Of a stretch of DNA of 64,000 nucleotides, positions 27,033-36,349 are shown in pieces. The notes under the pieces were generated by a model that saw only the letters and a program-made list of their open reading frames with translations, did no database searches and was not told where the DNA came from. The DNA comes from Fen-1301 sp963786395. Lineage in GTDB: Bacteria; Bacteroidota; Ignavibacteria; Ignavibacteriales; Ignavibacteriaceae. Both the position numbers and the translations under genes were made by a program. The DNA lies in the NCBI GenBank assembly GCA_963786395.1, contig CAWAZD010000021.1, positions 124,001 through 188,000 of the forward strand, in the 5' to 3' direction. Positions within the stretch are counted from its first letter, which is position 1. Each line of letters starts with the position of its first letter.

Positions 27033-27614
27033 ATGAATAATAGAATAAAAAGGTCCACCGTGAATGTTTTGTTGCTCATGTTTATAATGTTTTTTACTTT
27101 AATTGGTTATCCTCAGGATAAAAATGAACATAGGGCAAATTACGCGAATACAAGTGATGCAGTTATAACACATGATGTATTGAAAGGTTTTACTAAAAAC
27201 TTATTTTATGGAATCTTCGATTGGGTAACTGTAGATAGTAAAGATGGTGTGGTTACAATGGAAGGTTGGGTTCATCTCCCCTGGTTGAAATCACAACTAC
27301 AAAATGCGGCTCAAAAAGTCCCCGGAGTTAAAAGTATTAACAACAAGATAGAATACACATTCGGACCTGGAAGGATTGGCGTTAAAGCAGCCCATCTGAT
27401 TTATAGCGATCCATGGTATATTGGGCAAGCGTATACAGTTAATCCTCCTGTTCATATAATTGTTAATAATAATATTGTAATTCTTGAAGGGGTAGTTAGT
27501 GACGAAGTGTTGAGGGATCAGGCGGAATATTTAGTAAGCACATTTACTGATGCATTTTCTGTGCAGAATAATCTTAAGATAATGAAAAAGGCAAGTACTA
27601 AGAAAAGCTCCTAA
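27033..27614 (+). CDS. Exported BON-domain protein
   Basis: A 193-residue protein with a signal/anchor helix (VNVLLLMFIMFFTLIGYPQ) and two BON-like modules. The first shows VDSKDGVVTMEGWVHLPWLKSQLQNAAQKVPGVKSINN (in two parts, VVTMEGWVHLPWLK and AQKVPGVKSINNKIEY); the second HIIVNNNIVILEGVVSDEVLRDQAEYL. BON domains bind phospholipid and occur in periplasmic proteins related to OsmY and to secretin partners, often induced by stress. The start ATG 27033 puts the leader at the N-terminus; a longer frame begins upstream. Confidence 0.78.
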   Translation: MNNRIKRSTVNVLLLMFIMFFTLIGYPQDKNEHRANYANTSDAVITHDVLKGFTKNLFYGIFDWVTVDSKDGVVTMEGWVHLPWLKSQLQNAAQKVPGVKSINNKIEYTFGPGRIGVKAAHLIYSDPWYIGQAYTVNPPVHIIVNNNIVILEGVVSDEVLRDQAEYLVSTFTDAFSVQNNLKIMKKASTKKSS

Positions 27615-27630
27615 TGATAAGCGGGGGAAT

Positions 27631-27735
27631 GGGATGAATCCCCTAATTACTTTAATTCTAAAGGAGCAAAGCAACTAATGAATCTAAATCATTGTTCAAG
27701 AAATGCAGATTCTTCGCTACGCTCAGAATGACAAA
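27631..27735. repeat. Intergenic palindromes and a worn repeat
   Basis: GGGAT-GA-ATCCC (27631-27642) matches the second palindrome at 13848. Further along, GCAGATTCTTCGCTACGCTC followed by AGAATGAC (27705-27732) is a small imperfect hairpin ending in the same GAATGAC as the dispersed hairpin family, and a piece of ATGCCTGGGTTA lies at 27762. No gene is present in this 163-nt gap. Confidence 0.55.
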
Positions 27736-27777
27736 TGCGTGTTTGTGTTTAAGATAGCTGAAATGCCTGGGTTATCT

Positions 27778-30600
27778 TCAGTGAATTTCCTTTTTTAGAT
27801 ACTTACCTGTAACACTTTTAGAGTTTTTAACTATTTCCTCAGGAGTTCCCTCAGCTATAATATTTCCGCCGAACTCTCCTCCACCCGGTCCAAGATCAAT
27901 AATCCAGTCTGCTGTTTTAATCACATCCAGATTATGTTCAACAACAATAACAGTATTACCCTTATCCACCAGTTTAGTTAGAACATTCAGGAGAATCCGG
28001 ACATCTTCAAAATGGAGACCTGTTGTCGGTTCATCAAGAATGTACATTGTTTTTCCTGTACCAACTTTACTAAGTTCGGTTGCCAGTTTCACTCTTTGGG
28101 CTTCACCACCTGACAATGTTGTTGCCTGTTGTCCCAGAGTAATATAACCTAATCCGACACTATGGATTGCATAAAGTTTTCTTTTAATTCTGGGAAGATC
28201 TTCAAAAAACTCAAGAGCTTCATCAACCCGCATCTCAAGAACATCAGAGATTGATTTTGTTTTATACAATACTTCAAGAGTTTCGTGGTTATATCTTTTA
28301 CCACGGCAGCTTTCGCAGACCACATAGACATCAGGAAGGAAGTTCATTTCAATTTTTCTTAAGCCGTCGCCTCCGCATTCCTCGCACCTGCCGCCGGCAA
28401 CATTAAAACTAAACCTACCGGTGGAGTATCCACGCATTTTTGATTCAGGAAGCTGAGCAAACAGATCCCTGATAAAAGTAAACAACCCCGTATATGTGGC
28501 AGGATTTGATCTTGGTGTACGTCCAATGGGTGACTGATCGATCTCAATTATCTTATCAATATTCGCAAGTCCGTCAATCGATTTATAAGGAAGCGGGACT
28601 GACTTCGATTTATAAACCTTTCCCATTAATATTTTAACGAGAGTTTCATTTACCAGTGAAGATTTTCCTGATCCGCTAACACCTGTAACCAGAGTTAATG
28701 TACCAAGTGGGACTTTAAAGGTAAGATTCTTAAGGTTATTTCCTGAAGCTCCACTAAGAACAAGAAATTGACCGTTACCTTTCCTTCTTATTTCAGGCAC
28801 TTCAATTTTCTTTTCACCCAAAAGATATTTTAATGTTAGTGATTCATGTCCGTTCACAGCAGATAAAAGTTTTCCGGTCTCACCGGACATACACACTTCA
28901 CCGCCATGTTCACCTGCTCCGGGGCCGAGATCAATAATATAATCGGCGCTTTCAATAGTTTCCCTGTCATGCTCAACCACAATAACAGTATTACCGAGAT
29001 CCCTTAATTTTTTAAGAGAGTTAATAAGTTTAATATTATCACTTTGATGAAGACCGATGCTTGGTTCATCCAGAACATACAAGACACCCGCAAGCTGGGA
29101 ACCTATCTGAGTTGCAAGTCTAATCCGCTGAGATTCGCCACCTGAGAGAGTTCGGGCTGAACGGTCCAGGGTCAGATAATCTAATCCGACATTAAGGAGG
29201 AATTTTAATCTTGCAGAGATCTCTTTAAGAATTGGTTTAGCAATTATACCATCCCTGCCAGTAATTTTTATTTTACTAAAGAATTCATCAGACCTGCTAA
29301 TTGAAAGAGTGGTTACTTCGCTGATATTCATTCCCTGGAACTTAACAGCAAGCGATTCTTTTTTCAATCTTCCACCGCTGCATGTTTTGCAGTGAATGGT
29401 ATTCATATAAGATTCCACCCAATCCCTGATATTGTTTGAAGTGGTTGTGCTGTAATAATTCAATAAATGATTAAACAAACCAGCAAATTTATGCATATAG
29501 GTTACGGGTTTGGTGTTGCCATATGCATATACGAACGGTATCTTTTCCTTACTGCCATAAAGGAGCACATCTTTTTGTTCAGGGGTAAGGTCTTTCAATG
29601 GAGTATCAAATGTAAAACCAAATTTATCAGCAACAGCACGTACCTGATTGAAGAACCAGATAGGACGTGGTTTGCCAAGCGGGGCAAGACCTTCTTCTTC
29701 AATTGATTTATTCCAGTCAGGAATCATGAGATTGATATCAAGTTCCTTCTTTTCACCGAGTCCTTCACAATCGGGGCATGAACCGTAGGGTGAATTAAAT
29801 GAAAAAGAATTAGGCGCCAGCTCTCTGAAACTAATTCCGCAATCAAGGCATGCGAGATGCCGGCTATAAATAAAATCTTCTTTTCCATCATTCACAATAA
29901 CAATACCGTTACCGTAATTCAGACCTACATCAATTGATTCTGACAGCCTGGTTCTTGAATTATGATTTACTGTAAGACGGTCGACTGCAATTTCAATATT
30001 ATGGATCTTGTACCTGTCAGTCTGGAACCCCTTAGTTAGTTCCTTAAATTCATTATCTATTCTAACCTTAAGAAAACCATCGGACATTATTTCTTCAAAC
30101 AATTCCCGGTAGTGTCCTTTTCTACCTCTGATAACCGGAGCTAAGATGGAGATTTTCTTTCCGTTAAGAGTTGTAAGAACCGATTCAATTATTTGAGCTG
30201 AAGTTTGTCTTGTTACAGGTTTACCGCAGTTGTAGCAGTAGGGAGTTCCCAATCTTGCATAAAGTAGACGAAGGTAATCATAAATTTCTGTAACAGTGCC
30301 AACTGTAGACCGGGGGTTACCGGAAGTGGATTTCTGTTCAATAGAAATAGCCGGGCTTAAACCTTCAATAAGGTCAACATCAGGTTTTTCAAGCATATCA
30401 AGGAATTGGCGGGCATAAGCAGAAAGAGATTCAATATATCTTCTTTGTCCTTCCGCGTAGATAGTATCAAATGCCAGGGAGGATTTACCCGACCCGGATA
30501 AACCAGTAATAACGGTCAGGGAATCGCGGGGAATTTCCACATCGATATCTTTAAGGTTATGCTCTCTTGCACCCTTAATTATTATAGTCTCTTTTTCCAA
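27778..30600 (-). CDS. uvrA: Excinuclease ABC subunit A
   Basis: UvrA scans DNA for bulky lesions and loads UvrB in nucleotide excision repair. The 940-residue protein has both ABC modules: Walker A GLSGSGKSS at 33-41 and GVSGSGKSSLVNETL in the second half; signatures LSGGESQRIRLA and LSGGEAQRVKLA; and zinc-finger cysteines in CLDCGISF...GSCPDCEGLG and CEECGGDG...CESCRGKRYN. Length and domain order are complete. It is transcribed alone, divergent to the YigZ-like gene. Confidence 0.97.
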   Translation of the reverse strand: MEKETIIIKGAREHNLKDIDVEIPRDSLTVITGLSGSGKSSLAFDTIYAEGQRRYIESLSAYARQFLDMLEKPDVDLIEGLSPAISIEQKSTSGNPRSTVGTVTEIYDYLRLLYARLGTPYCYNCGKPVTRQTSAQIIESVLTTLNGKKISILAPVIRGRKGHYRELFEEIMSDGFLKVRIDNEFKELTKGFQTDRYKIHNIEIAVDRLTVNHNSRTRLSESIDVGLNYGNGIVIVNDGKEDFIYSRHLACLDCGISFRELAPNSFSFNSPYGSCPDCEGLGEKKELDINLMIPDWNKSIEEEGLAPLGKPRPIWFFNQVRAVADKFGFTFDTPLKDLTPEQKDVLLYGSKEKIPFVYAYGNTKPVTYMHKFAGLFNHLLNYYSTTTSNNIRDWVESYMNTIHCKTCSGGRLKKESLAVKFQGMNISEVTTLSISRSDEFFSKIKITGRDGIIAKPILKEISARLKFLLNVGLDYLTLDRSARTLSGGESQRIRLATQIGSQLAGVLYVLDEPSIGLHQSDNIKLINSLKKLRDLGNTVIVVEHDRETIESADYIIDLGPGAGEHGGEVCMSGETGKLLSAVNGHESLTLKYLLGEKKIEVPEIRRKGNGQFLVLSGASGNNLKNLTFKVPLGTLTLVTGVSGSGKSSLVNETLVKILMGKVYKSKSVPLPYKSIDGLANIDKIIEIDQSPIGRTPRSNPATYTGLFTFIRDLFAQLPESKMRGYSTGRFSFNVAGGRCEECGGDGLRKIEMNFLPDVYVVCESCRGKRYNHETLEVLYKTKSISDVLEMRVDEALEFFEDLPRIKRKLYAIHSVGLGYITLGQQATTLSGGEAQRVKLATELSKVGTGKTMYILDEPTTGLHFEDVRILLNVLTKLVDKGNTVIVVEHNLDVIKTADWIIDLGPGGGEFGGNIIAEGTPEEIVKNSKSVTGKYLKKEIH

Positions 30601-30691
30601 ATCTGCTTATTTTTTAGAATTTAAATATTTATATTACACTTAGATGCTCTGAAAATCAATTTATTTCGTATTGGACGGTTCAATCTGCTGT

Positions 30692-31315
30692 ATGACTGTT
30701 AAACCAATAAATACCCTGGTGGGTACTTTTGAAACAAAACTGAAGGAAAAAGGTTCCCTTTTTATCTGTCAGGCGTTCTTTTCTTCTGATATTGCGGAAT
30801 GTGAAAAGATTTTAACCTCAATAAAGAAGAAATACTTTGACGCAACACATCATTGTTACGCTTTCAGGCTAAATAACGGGGACACTAAATATTCCGATAA
30901 CGGAGAACCTAATGGCTCAGCAGGAATTAGAATATTTAATGCTATTGAACATTTCGACCTGACAGATCTGATTGTAATAGTAATCAGGTATTTTGGCGGG
31001 ACAAAACTTGGAGTAGGTCCTTTGGGGAAAGCGTATTATGAATCAGCTTTTAATACACTTCAGTCAGCGGAGATTATAGTTAAAAATCCATATAATGAGA
31101 TTACCATTACAACCAATTTTGAACAAATGGGGCATGTATTTAGAATTTTATCAGGATTAAATTCTAAAAACATGGTTTCCGAATACGGGGAGAATTCTAT
31201 CAAGATTAAATGCTTTTTGGGAGTGCGCGAATTACCTGCGTTGCAAAAATCATTAGAGATTTTTTCACGCGGGGATATTGAGATCGTTTCATCTGAGGCG
31301 ATAGTTTATTTATAA
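30692..31315 (+). CDS. IMPACT/YigZ family protein
   Basis: A protein of about 207 residues with the UPF0029 N-terminal domain (KEKGSLFICQAFF, DATHHCYAFRLNNGDTKYS, DNGEPNGSAG) and IVIRYFGGTKLGVGPLGKAY, all diagnostic of the YigZ/IMPACT family. The C-terminal domain is the usual DUF1949-like ferredoxin fold. Homologues relate to eukaryotic IMPACT, which modulates translation regulation, while the bacterial role remains unclear. I prefer ATG 30692; a TTG at 30671 in frame is possible. Confidence 0.87.
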   Translation: MTVKPINTLVGTFETKLKEKGSLFICQAFFSSDIAECEKILTSIKKKYFDATHHCYAFRLNNGDTKYSDNGEPNGSAGIRIFNAIEHFDLTDLIVIVIRYFGGTKLGVGPLGKAYYESAFNTLQSAEIIVKNPYNEITITTNFEQMGHVFRILSGLNSKNMVSEYGENSIKIKCFLGVRELPALQKSLEIFSRGDIEIVSSEAIVYL

Positions 31316-31370
31316 ACCTCTTCTCTCCTTTTCTTGGAATCGGCTGTAAATGATTTGCAATCTATTTACT

Positions 31371-31599
31371 GTTCTTTTCTTTGAAGAAAAGAACCAAAAG
31401 AACTTCGGCTGTAAATTCTTTGCTAAAAATTCAGCGCTCCGTAAAGCCAATTTGCAAATTCATCTGGTGGAAATGAACTCGCTCCGACTTAGGAGTCGGA
31501 GCTCAAACAGCATTTCCTCATCTACTCCATATGCTTTTTCAAAACACAGCCAATGCTGAATTTTCTTAACGCAAATAATTTAAGGCCGGGGAATACGGA
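31371..31599. repeat. Composite intergenic element, long copy
   Basis: The element starts with a perfect 11-bp stem GTTCTTTTCTT-TG-AAGAAAAGAAC (31371-31394), holds a second hairpin GCTCCGACT-TAGG-AGTCGGAGC (31481-31502) and ends with TGCTGAATTTTCTT, ACGCAA and ATTTAAGGCCGG (31554-31599). First and last parts match 25013-25112; the middle 130 nt is missing there. The rest of the 469-nt gap 31316-31784 has no gene visible, only AT-rich sequence and a worn GAGATTCTTCGC repeat at 31650. Confidence 0.75.
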
Positions 31600-31784
31600 C
31601 AGACAATAAGAACTGAATACCAATTTTTCAAGGCAGGATAATCATGGAGGAGATTCTTCGCTTAGCACTGAATGAAAATCAGGCAAAGTCGTATTCCGCA
31701 ACCAAATTGGCAATTTGGATAAAATTATTTGATAGTACATGAATAATTAACGAGATTTATATTGTAAAAATTATTCGGTTTATT

Positions 31785-32240
31785 ATGTCCGATGTTAATA
31801 TTAATTCAGATGCCTCAAAATTAGCGGATCTTACTTTTCAACTTTTATCCCAATGCCAGGAAAAAGAACATCGTTTAGCCGAACATCATGGACTTACACA
31901 GGCGGAATTCAGATGTCTTAGATTTTTTGGTACAACAGAATGCCTTAATAACAAACAAATTGCTGAAAGAATGGGGCTTAGTCCAAGCAGATTAACGCGT
32001 ATTGTTGATGGTTTGGTAAAAAAGCAATACATGGAAAGGACAATTGAACCGAACGACCGAAGGAATATGCGTGTAACTTTATCGCATAAAGGCGTGAATA
32101 TTGTTAAGCAGCTTAACAGCGATTATGTGAATATCCATAGGGAAATTCTTAATGAAATCGATGAGGAACAGCACGAGCCTTTAATAACTGCTATGGATCA
32201 TTTCCTGTCGGCTTTGCAGACATGGACTGCTAAATCGTAG
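31785..32240 (+). CDS. MarR family transcriptional regulator
   Basis: A 151-residue winged-helix regulator. The DNA-binding region is LTQAEFRCLRFFGTTECLNNKQIAERMGLSPSRLTRIVDGL, with the recognition helix LSPSRLTRIVDGLVKK and wing RTIEPNDRRNMRVTLSHKG (cited in pieces of the family's usual layout). MarR dimers usually repress neighbouring efflux or stress genes and are released by small phenolic ligands or oxidation. No clear target is adjacent: the next gene converges with an 11-nt overlap, and upstream is a repeat-filled gap. Target and ligand are unknown. Confidence 0.9.
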   Translation: MSDVNINSDASKLADLTFQLLSQCQEKEHRLAEHHGLTQAEFRCLRFFGTTECLNNKQIAERMGLSPSRLTRIVDGLVKKQYMERTIEPNDRRNMRVTLSHKGVNIVKQLNSDYVNIHREILNEIDEEQHEPLITAMDHFLSALQTWTAKS

Positions 32241-32661
32241 AATTTCTTTTTTGTTCATTGAGATATTTTTTAGTCCATTCCAGGTCAGATAAAATAAGGC
32301 GGAGGTTTTGTAATCCCTGAATTGACATATCAAAATATGTTTTATCGAAATATCTTTTTATATTATCGTCAGCCCCGGAGAGGATATCCTTCATCTGTTC
32401 AGTAACCTTTTGCATATTATGTGAGAAGTCTTTTTTTATGTGGTCGAGGCTTTTAACTTCTTTAATATCGATACCTTTTTTCAATATTCTCAGTAGTCCC
32501 TGAACATATTTAGCAGTAAACGTCAATTCCTTAAAAATAACTTCTTTATTATCTTTTAAAGAAAGTTCATACAAAGTATTCAGATCTGCTTTATTATTTA
32601 AACTGAATTCCGAGAGTTTCTCAATTTCCTCAATTATCCCGTTACATGAATTTTCACTCAT
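32230..32661 (-). CDS. Hypothetical helical protein
   Basis: A 143-residue protein with a mostly alpha-helical composition and no signal peptide or membrane segment. I do not recognise a family. Charged and amphipathic helices such as IIEEIEKLSEFSLNN, IFKELTFTAKYVQGLLRILKK and IKKDFSHNMQKVTEQM suggest a cytoplasmic helix bundle. Its start overlaps the O-methyltransferase stop by 8 nt, so the two are likely coupled. Its end converges with the MarR gene, overlapping by 11 nt. Confidence 0.6.
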   Translation of the reverse strand: MSENSCNGIIEEIEKLSEFSLNNKADLNTLYELSLKDNKEVIFKELTFTAKYVQGLLRILKKGIDIKEVKSLDHIKKDFSHNMQKVTEQMKDILSGADDNIKRYFDKTYFDMSIQGLQNLRLILSDLEWTKKYLNEQKRNSTI

Positions 32662-33301
32662 TTATTTTTACTCCTATACCCAGACCATCACCAACGGGAA
32701 TTATAGAAGCTTTTAATTCAGGGCGCTCCATAAATTCTTTATTAAAATTCCGTATAAACTCTGTAGATGTCTGAAATTTAGGAGGAATCTTTTCAGCTGC
32801 AGCAAGACCATGCCAGAGAAGATTATCTACCATAATAACTCCTCCTTTTTTCAGAAGGGCTAAAGATAATTCAAATAGTTTTGAATATTCATTCTTGTCG
32901 GCATCAAGGAATATAAAATCGTACTTTTTATCAAGAGTGGGCATAATATCAGCCGCATTCCCATCAAGAATCATTATTTTATCTTCAACATCCGATTTTT
33001 TTATATATTCTTTTGCAAGGGCAATATTGTCTTTACTTTTTTCGATAGTGTGGACAACGCTTTTCTTTTTAAGGTTGCGGGCTATTCTTATTGATGAATA
33101 AGCTATGGCGGTACCGATTTCAAGAACACGTTTTGGTTTTAGCATTTTTATGAGTACTTCCATAAATGCTGCCGAATTCTGATCAAGAATAGGGACATTG
33201 TTTTTGCTGGCATATTTTTCCATCTCAAGGATAAGGGCATCTTTATGATCCGCGAAATGGCTAAGATATTCAGACTGAACCGGAAACAATATTTTATCCA
33301 A
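32654..33301 (-). CDS. SAM-dependent O-methyltransferase (caffeoyl-CoA OMT/TrmR type)
   Basis: A 215-residue class I methyltransferase. The SAM-binding motif I is VLEIGTAIAYSSIRIA; the metal-binding aspartates are in DFIFLDADKNEYSKLFE and MVDNLLWHG. This matches the bacterial O-methyltransferase family that includes YrrM/TrmR, which methylates 5-hydroxyuridine in tRNA wobble positions, and catechol-type O-methyltransferases. TrmR is a reasonable guess but is not proven by sequence alone. It stands between a helical unknown protein (8-nt overlap) and the subtilisin-like gene. Confidence 0.85.
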   Translation of the reverse strand: MDKILFPVQSEYLSHFADHKDALILEMEKYASKNNVPILDQNSAAFMEVLIKMLKPKRVLEIGTAIAYSSIRIARNLKKKSVVHTIEKSKDNIALAKEYIKKSDVEDKIMILDGNAADIMPTLDKKYDFIFLDADKNEYSKLFELSLALLKKGGVIMVDNLLWHGLAAAEKIPPKFQTSTEFIRNFNKEFMERPELKASIIPVGDGLGIGVKINE

Positions 33302-33321
33302 TTTAATTCACCTGTTAAATT

Positions 33322-35304
33322 TTATTTCAAATAGACCATCTTTTTTGAATAGTAACTTCCTGCTAAATTAAGGGAATAGACATAAACTCCGCTGGGTAGG
33401 GGGTTTCCTGAATTTCCTTTTCCATTCCACACAATAATATTATCTCCGGCTTTACTATTTGGTATAAAGATCGTTCTTACTTTTTGTCCCAATATATTAA
33501 AAATATCCAATTCACCTGATTGATTTCCAACAGACTTAAATTTAATAGTTGTTGAATTATTAAAGGGATTAGGGAAGTTTTGGCTGAGAATTCCATAATC
33601 CAGCGGAGGAGTTAAAGGAAGGTTAAGAGCAACATTCAAAGCGCCGTATAAATATTTATAGTGATTACTCGTATCAACCGGATCGCGATAGATTTGACCG
33701 CTGCTATCTTTATAAGTAAAATAAAAATCAACTTCATTGCCTAAAGGGAATGATGGGAATGTAAATTTGTATTTCAGCAATCCATCATACACCATGTTTG
33801 TATCTGAAGAAATATTTGTTGAAGTATAATTGATTTTTACAGTTGAGGGTGAAATGCTATTTGTAAAGAAAATCTTATTTAAAGCAAAAGAATTTGTGGA
33901 AGGGACATATTGTAAATTCGGGTGATTTAATACATTCCTGGCTGATACTAATCCGTAGCCTCTGAAATTATCAGGTGAAGAGGCATTGTCAGATGTTTCA
34001 AGGAAAATATCACGTACCTGCCTGTTGGTAAGGTAAGGGTAAGCTGATAATAATAATCCCGCCACACCACAAACTATAGGTGTTGAAAGTGATGTTCCGG
34101 ATGCTGATACATATCCATCTACAGTTCCGGAAGCCGCACCATATACATCTACCCCGAGAGCAACAACTTCGGGTTTAATTCTTCCATCATAAGTTGGTCC
34201 TCTGCTGCTAAACGATGCAACATTGTTAAGAGGATCCACTGCGCCAATGGCAAGAATGCTATCTTCATCAGCAGGCGTATCAATATAGAACCATGAAGTA
34301 TTTCCTTCATTCCCTGCTGCTGTGATTGTAACAACGCCTTTATGGAATGCCAGCTTTACTGCTTTAGCAACGATGGAAGTTTTACCATCCATTTGCTTGT
34401 AAGTATAGGAATATGTAGTATCATCAAAAACATCGTAGCCTAACGAACTACTCGTAATCTGAACACCTGAATTCTCCATCCATATAAGTGCGGCGGTATA
34501 ATTATCTTCTTCGATATGAGATTCAGAGGCAATATTTTCTGTCTTTGCAAGAAGGAAAGATGAATTGAAAGACGCCCCTATATAACTACTAACATTATAA
34601 CCACCGACAACAGAAAAGACCAAAGTTCCATGACTATCCTGACCGGGGGGATCACCGGGTTGGTCGGCTGTGACAGAATCATGATTTATAAAATCATACT
34701 CACCCAGTACATTTTTATTCTTAAGCGATTCATGTCTTTTCCAGTCAAAGCCGGTATCGAGAAGACCAATTAAAACACCCTGCCCTGTTATGCCTAAAGC
34801 ATGGACAGCCGGGATATCCTCCATTGCAAGCTGAGAATAAGAAATGCCATATTCAGGAAAAGGTATTGTGGTTTTATTCAGAAGACCGGCTGGTTTAGAT
34901 TTTTCTTCACTGAATTTTAATGTTTTAACGGGAGTTAATTCCTTCACAAAGGGAAGAGCGATTATTTTATTTTTCTGTTCAGGATTAAGGTATGCGGAAA
35001 CAGAATTGAACCAGTTTAGTTTATTAACTATAGTTATTCCCTGTTCTTGAATAGCACTGATATAATTTTCATTTATAGGGATGTCATCATAATCAATGAA
35101 ATCTTCACCGAGAGTTCGTTTTCTTCTTTCAATTGATTTGGGAGATAGAGTTTTGAGAGCATCCTGGTAATAGGATGCGGATTTATTCAATGATTGCCCG
35201 GTAATTATGCCTTTATCCTTGAAATAGATAAAATACTTTGATTGTGCAAATGAAATTGTACAGAAAGCTATAAGTATTACGAATAATAATTTCATCTCTT
35301 TCAT
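33322..35304 (-). CDS. Secreted subtilisin-like serine protease with type IX sorting domain
   Basis: A 660-residue S8 protease. A signal peptide (KLLFVILIAFCTISFAQS) is followed by a propeptide-like region and the catalytic domain with D183 (GLLDTGFDW), H225 (DSHGTLV), oxyanion N332 (AAGNEG) and S405 (SGTSLSTP). A beta-rich stretch leads to the C-terminal sorting domain: LSQNFPNPFNNSTTIKF, LDIFNILGQKVRTI and LPSGVYVYSLNL...KKMVYLK. This marks it as a cargo of the type IX system, exported to the surface or medium, probably for protein degradation. It appears monocistronic. Confidence 0.93.
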   Translation of the reverse strand: MKEMKLLFVILIAFCTISFAQSKYFIYFKDKGIITGQSLNKSASYYQDALKTLSPKSIERRKRTLGEDFIDYDDIPINENYISAIQEQGITIVNKLNWFNSVSAYLNPEQKNKIIALPFVKELTPVKTLKFSEEKSKPAGLLNKTTIPFPEYGISYSQLAMEDIPAVHALGITGQGVLIGLLDTGFDWKRHESLKNKNVLGEYDFINHDSVTADQPGDPPGQDSHGTLVFSVVGGYNVSSYIGASFNSSFLLAKTENIASESHIEEDNYTAALIWMENSGVQITSSSLGYDVFDDTTYSYTYKQMDGKTSIVAKAVKLAFHKGVVTITAAGNEGNTSWFYIDTPADEDSILAIGAVDPLNNVASFSSRGPTYDGRIKPEVVALGVDVYGAASGTVDGYVSASGTSLSTPIVCGVAGLLLSAYPYLTNRQVRDIFLETSDNASSPDNFRGYGLVSARNVLNHPNLQYVPSTNSFALNKIFFTNSISPSTVKINYTSTNISSDTNMVYDGLLKYKFTFPSFPLGNEVDFYFTYKDSSGQIYRDPVDTSNHYKYLYGALNVALNLPLTPPLDYGILSQNFPNPFNNSTTIKFKSVGNQSGELDIFNILGQKVRTIFIPNSKAGDNIIVWNGKGNSGNPLPSGVYVYSLNLAGSYYSKKMVYLK

Positions 35305-35366
35305 TCGGATAATTTACAAAGGAATATAAATGTATTTGCAATTATAAAAAAACATCTAAAGCATGG

Positions 35367-35386
35367 ATCCCCGCCTTCGTGGGGAT
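35367..35386. repeat. Dispersed hairpin repeat, copy 3
   Basis: ATCCCCGC-CTTC-GTGGGGAT with one G-T wobble pair in the stem, preceded by AAAGCATGG and followed by GAAAT. It lies in the 161-nt gap upstream of the subtilisin-like gene. Confidence 0.8.
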
Positions 35387-35465
35387 GAAATATAAGGTCG
35401 GATCTACAGGTTACAGGTATTTAATAGAAAAAGCAATTCCCTACCCCTCTTAAACAGAACGGTCT

Positions 35466-36338
35466 TTATTTAATCCCCTTGAACATTCTTTCCCATTTTA
35501 TGCTTTTATATAAGTCCAATATGTGTGTTATGGATATAAACGGATCCCATGACCAATAAATAAATGCAGCTTTTCCAATTAAGACGTCTTCAGGTACAAA
35601 TCCCCAATACCTACTATCGAGACTATTCTCCCGGTTATCGCCAAGGACAAAGTAATAATTCTTTTTGAATGTATAATTCTTTACAGGAGTTCCCTGGATA
35701 GTAACGACCGAACCCTCAGTACTCACAACACGTCCTTCCAATTCACGGTTAATAATCATGCCCCAATATTTAACGGTCTGGCGGTTTATGTCAACCATAT
35801 CACCTTTTTTAGGAACAACGATAGGACCGTAATTATCAATATTCCAATTCTTACCAGGAGAAAAAAGATTTGGGTCCTTAAGACCTTTTGGTATTAGATC
35901 AGAAGCGAAATCAGCCTCCGGTGGCGGAGCAATAAGCTGCCGGTTCACATAAAGTTTTCTTTCTTTAATCTCAATTGTATCACCGGGTTTTCCTATAAGC
36001 CGTTTAACATAATTAGCGGGATCAGCAGGGGCAAATTCATTTATCTGTCCGGGGAAATCAAAAACGATAACATCATTCCGTTCAGGTTCTTTTAATTTCA
36101 GCAGACTCATGTTAGGAATTTTAATATCGGTGAAAGGAATGAATGAAGGAGTGGCAAGATTATATGCAATTTTATTTACTACAATATAATCGCCGACGAG
36201 AAGGGTTTTTTCCATTGAACCTGTAGGTATCTTATACAGATCAAAAAAACACCCTTTAATTATAAAAGTGAACAAAAGGAAAAGAATAATAAATTTGAGT
36301 AAACATCCCCCTTTTTTAGGGGATTTGTTTGGTTTCAT
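35466..36338 (-). CDS. lepB: Signal peptidase I
   Basis: The enzyme removes signal peptides from exported proteins at the inner membrane. One N-terminal membrane segment (about residues 14-33) is followed by the catalytic serine S41 in IPTGSMEKTLLVGDYI and lysine K112 in YVKRLIGKPGDTI, then LGDNRENSLDSRYWGFVP. At 290 residues it is on the larger side because of inserts in the periplasmic domain. It lies 11 nt downstream of lepA, the classical lepA-lepB arrangement, which supports co-transcription. Confidence 0.95.
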   Translation of the reverse strand: MKPNKSPKKGGCLLKFIILFLLFTFIIKGCFFDLYKIPTGSMEKTLLVGDYIVVNKIAYNLATPSFIPFTDIKIPNMSLLKLKEPERNDVIVFDFPGQINEFAPADPANYVKRLIGKPGDTIEIKERKLYVNRQLIAPPPEADFASDLIPKGLKDPNLFSPGKNWNIDNYGPIVVPKKGDMVDINRQTVKYWGMIINRELEGRVVSTEGSVVTIQGTPVKNYTFKKNYYFVLGDNRENSLDSRYWGFVPEDVLIGKAAFIYWSWDPFISITHILDLYKSIKWERMFKGIK

Positions 36339-36349
36339 ATTAACCGGAT

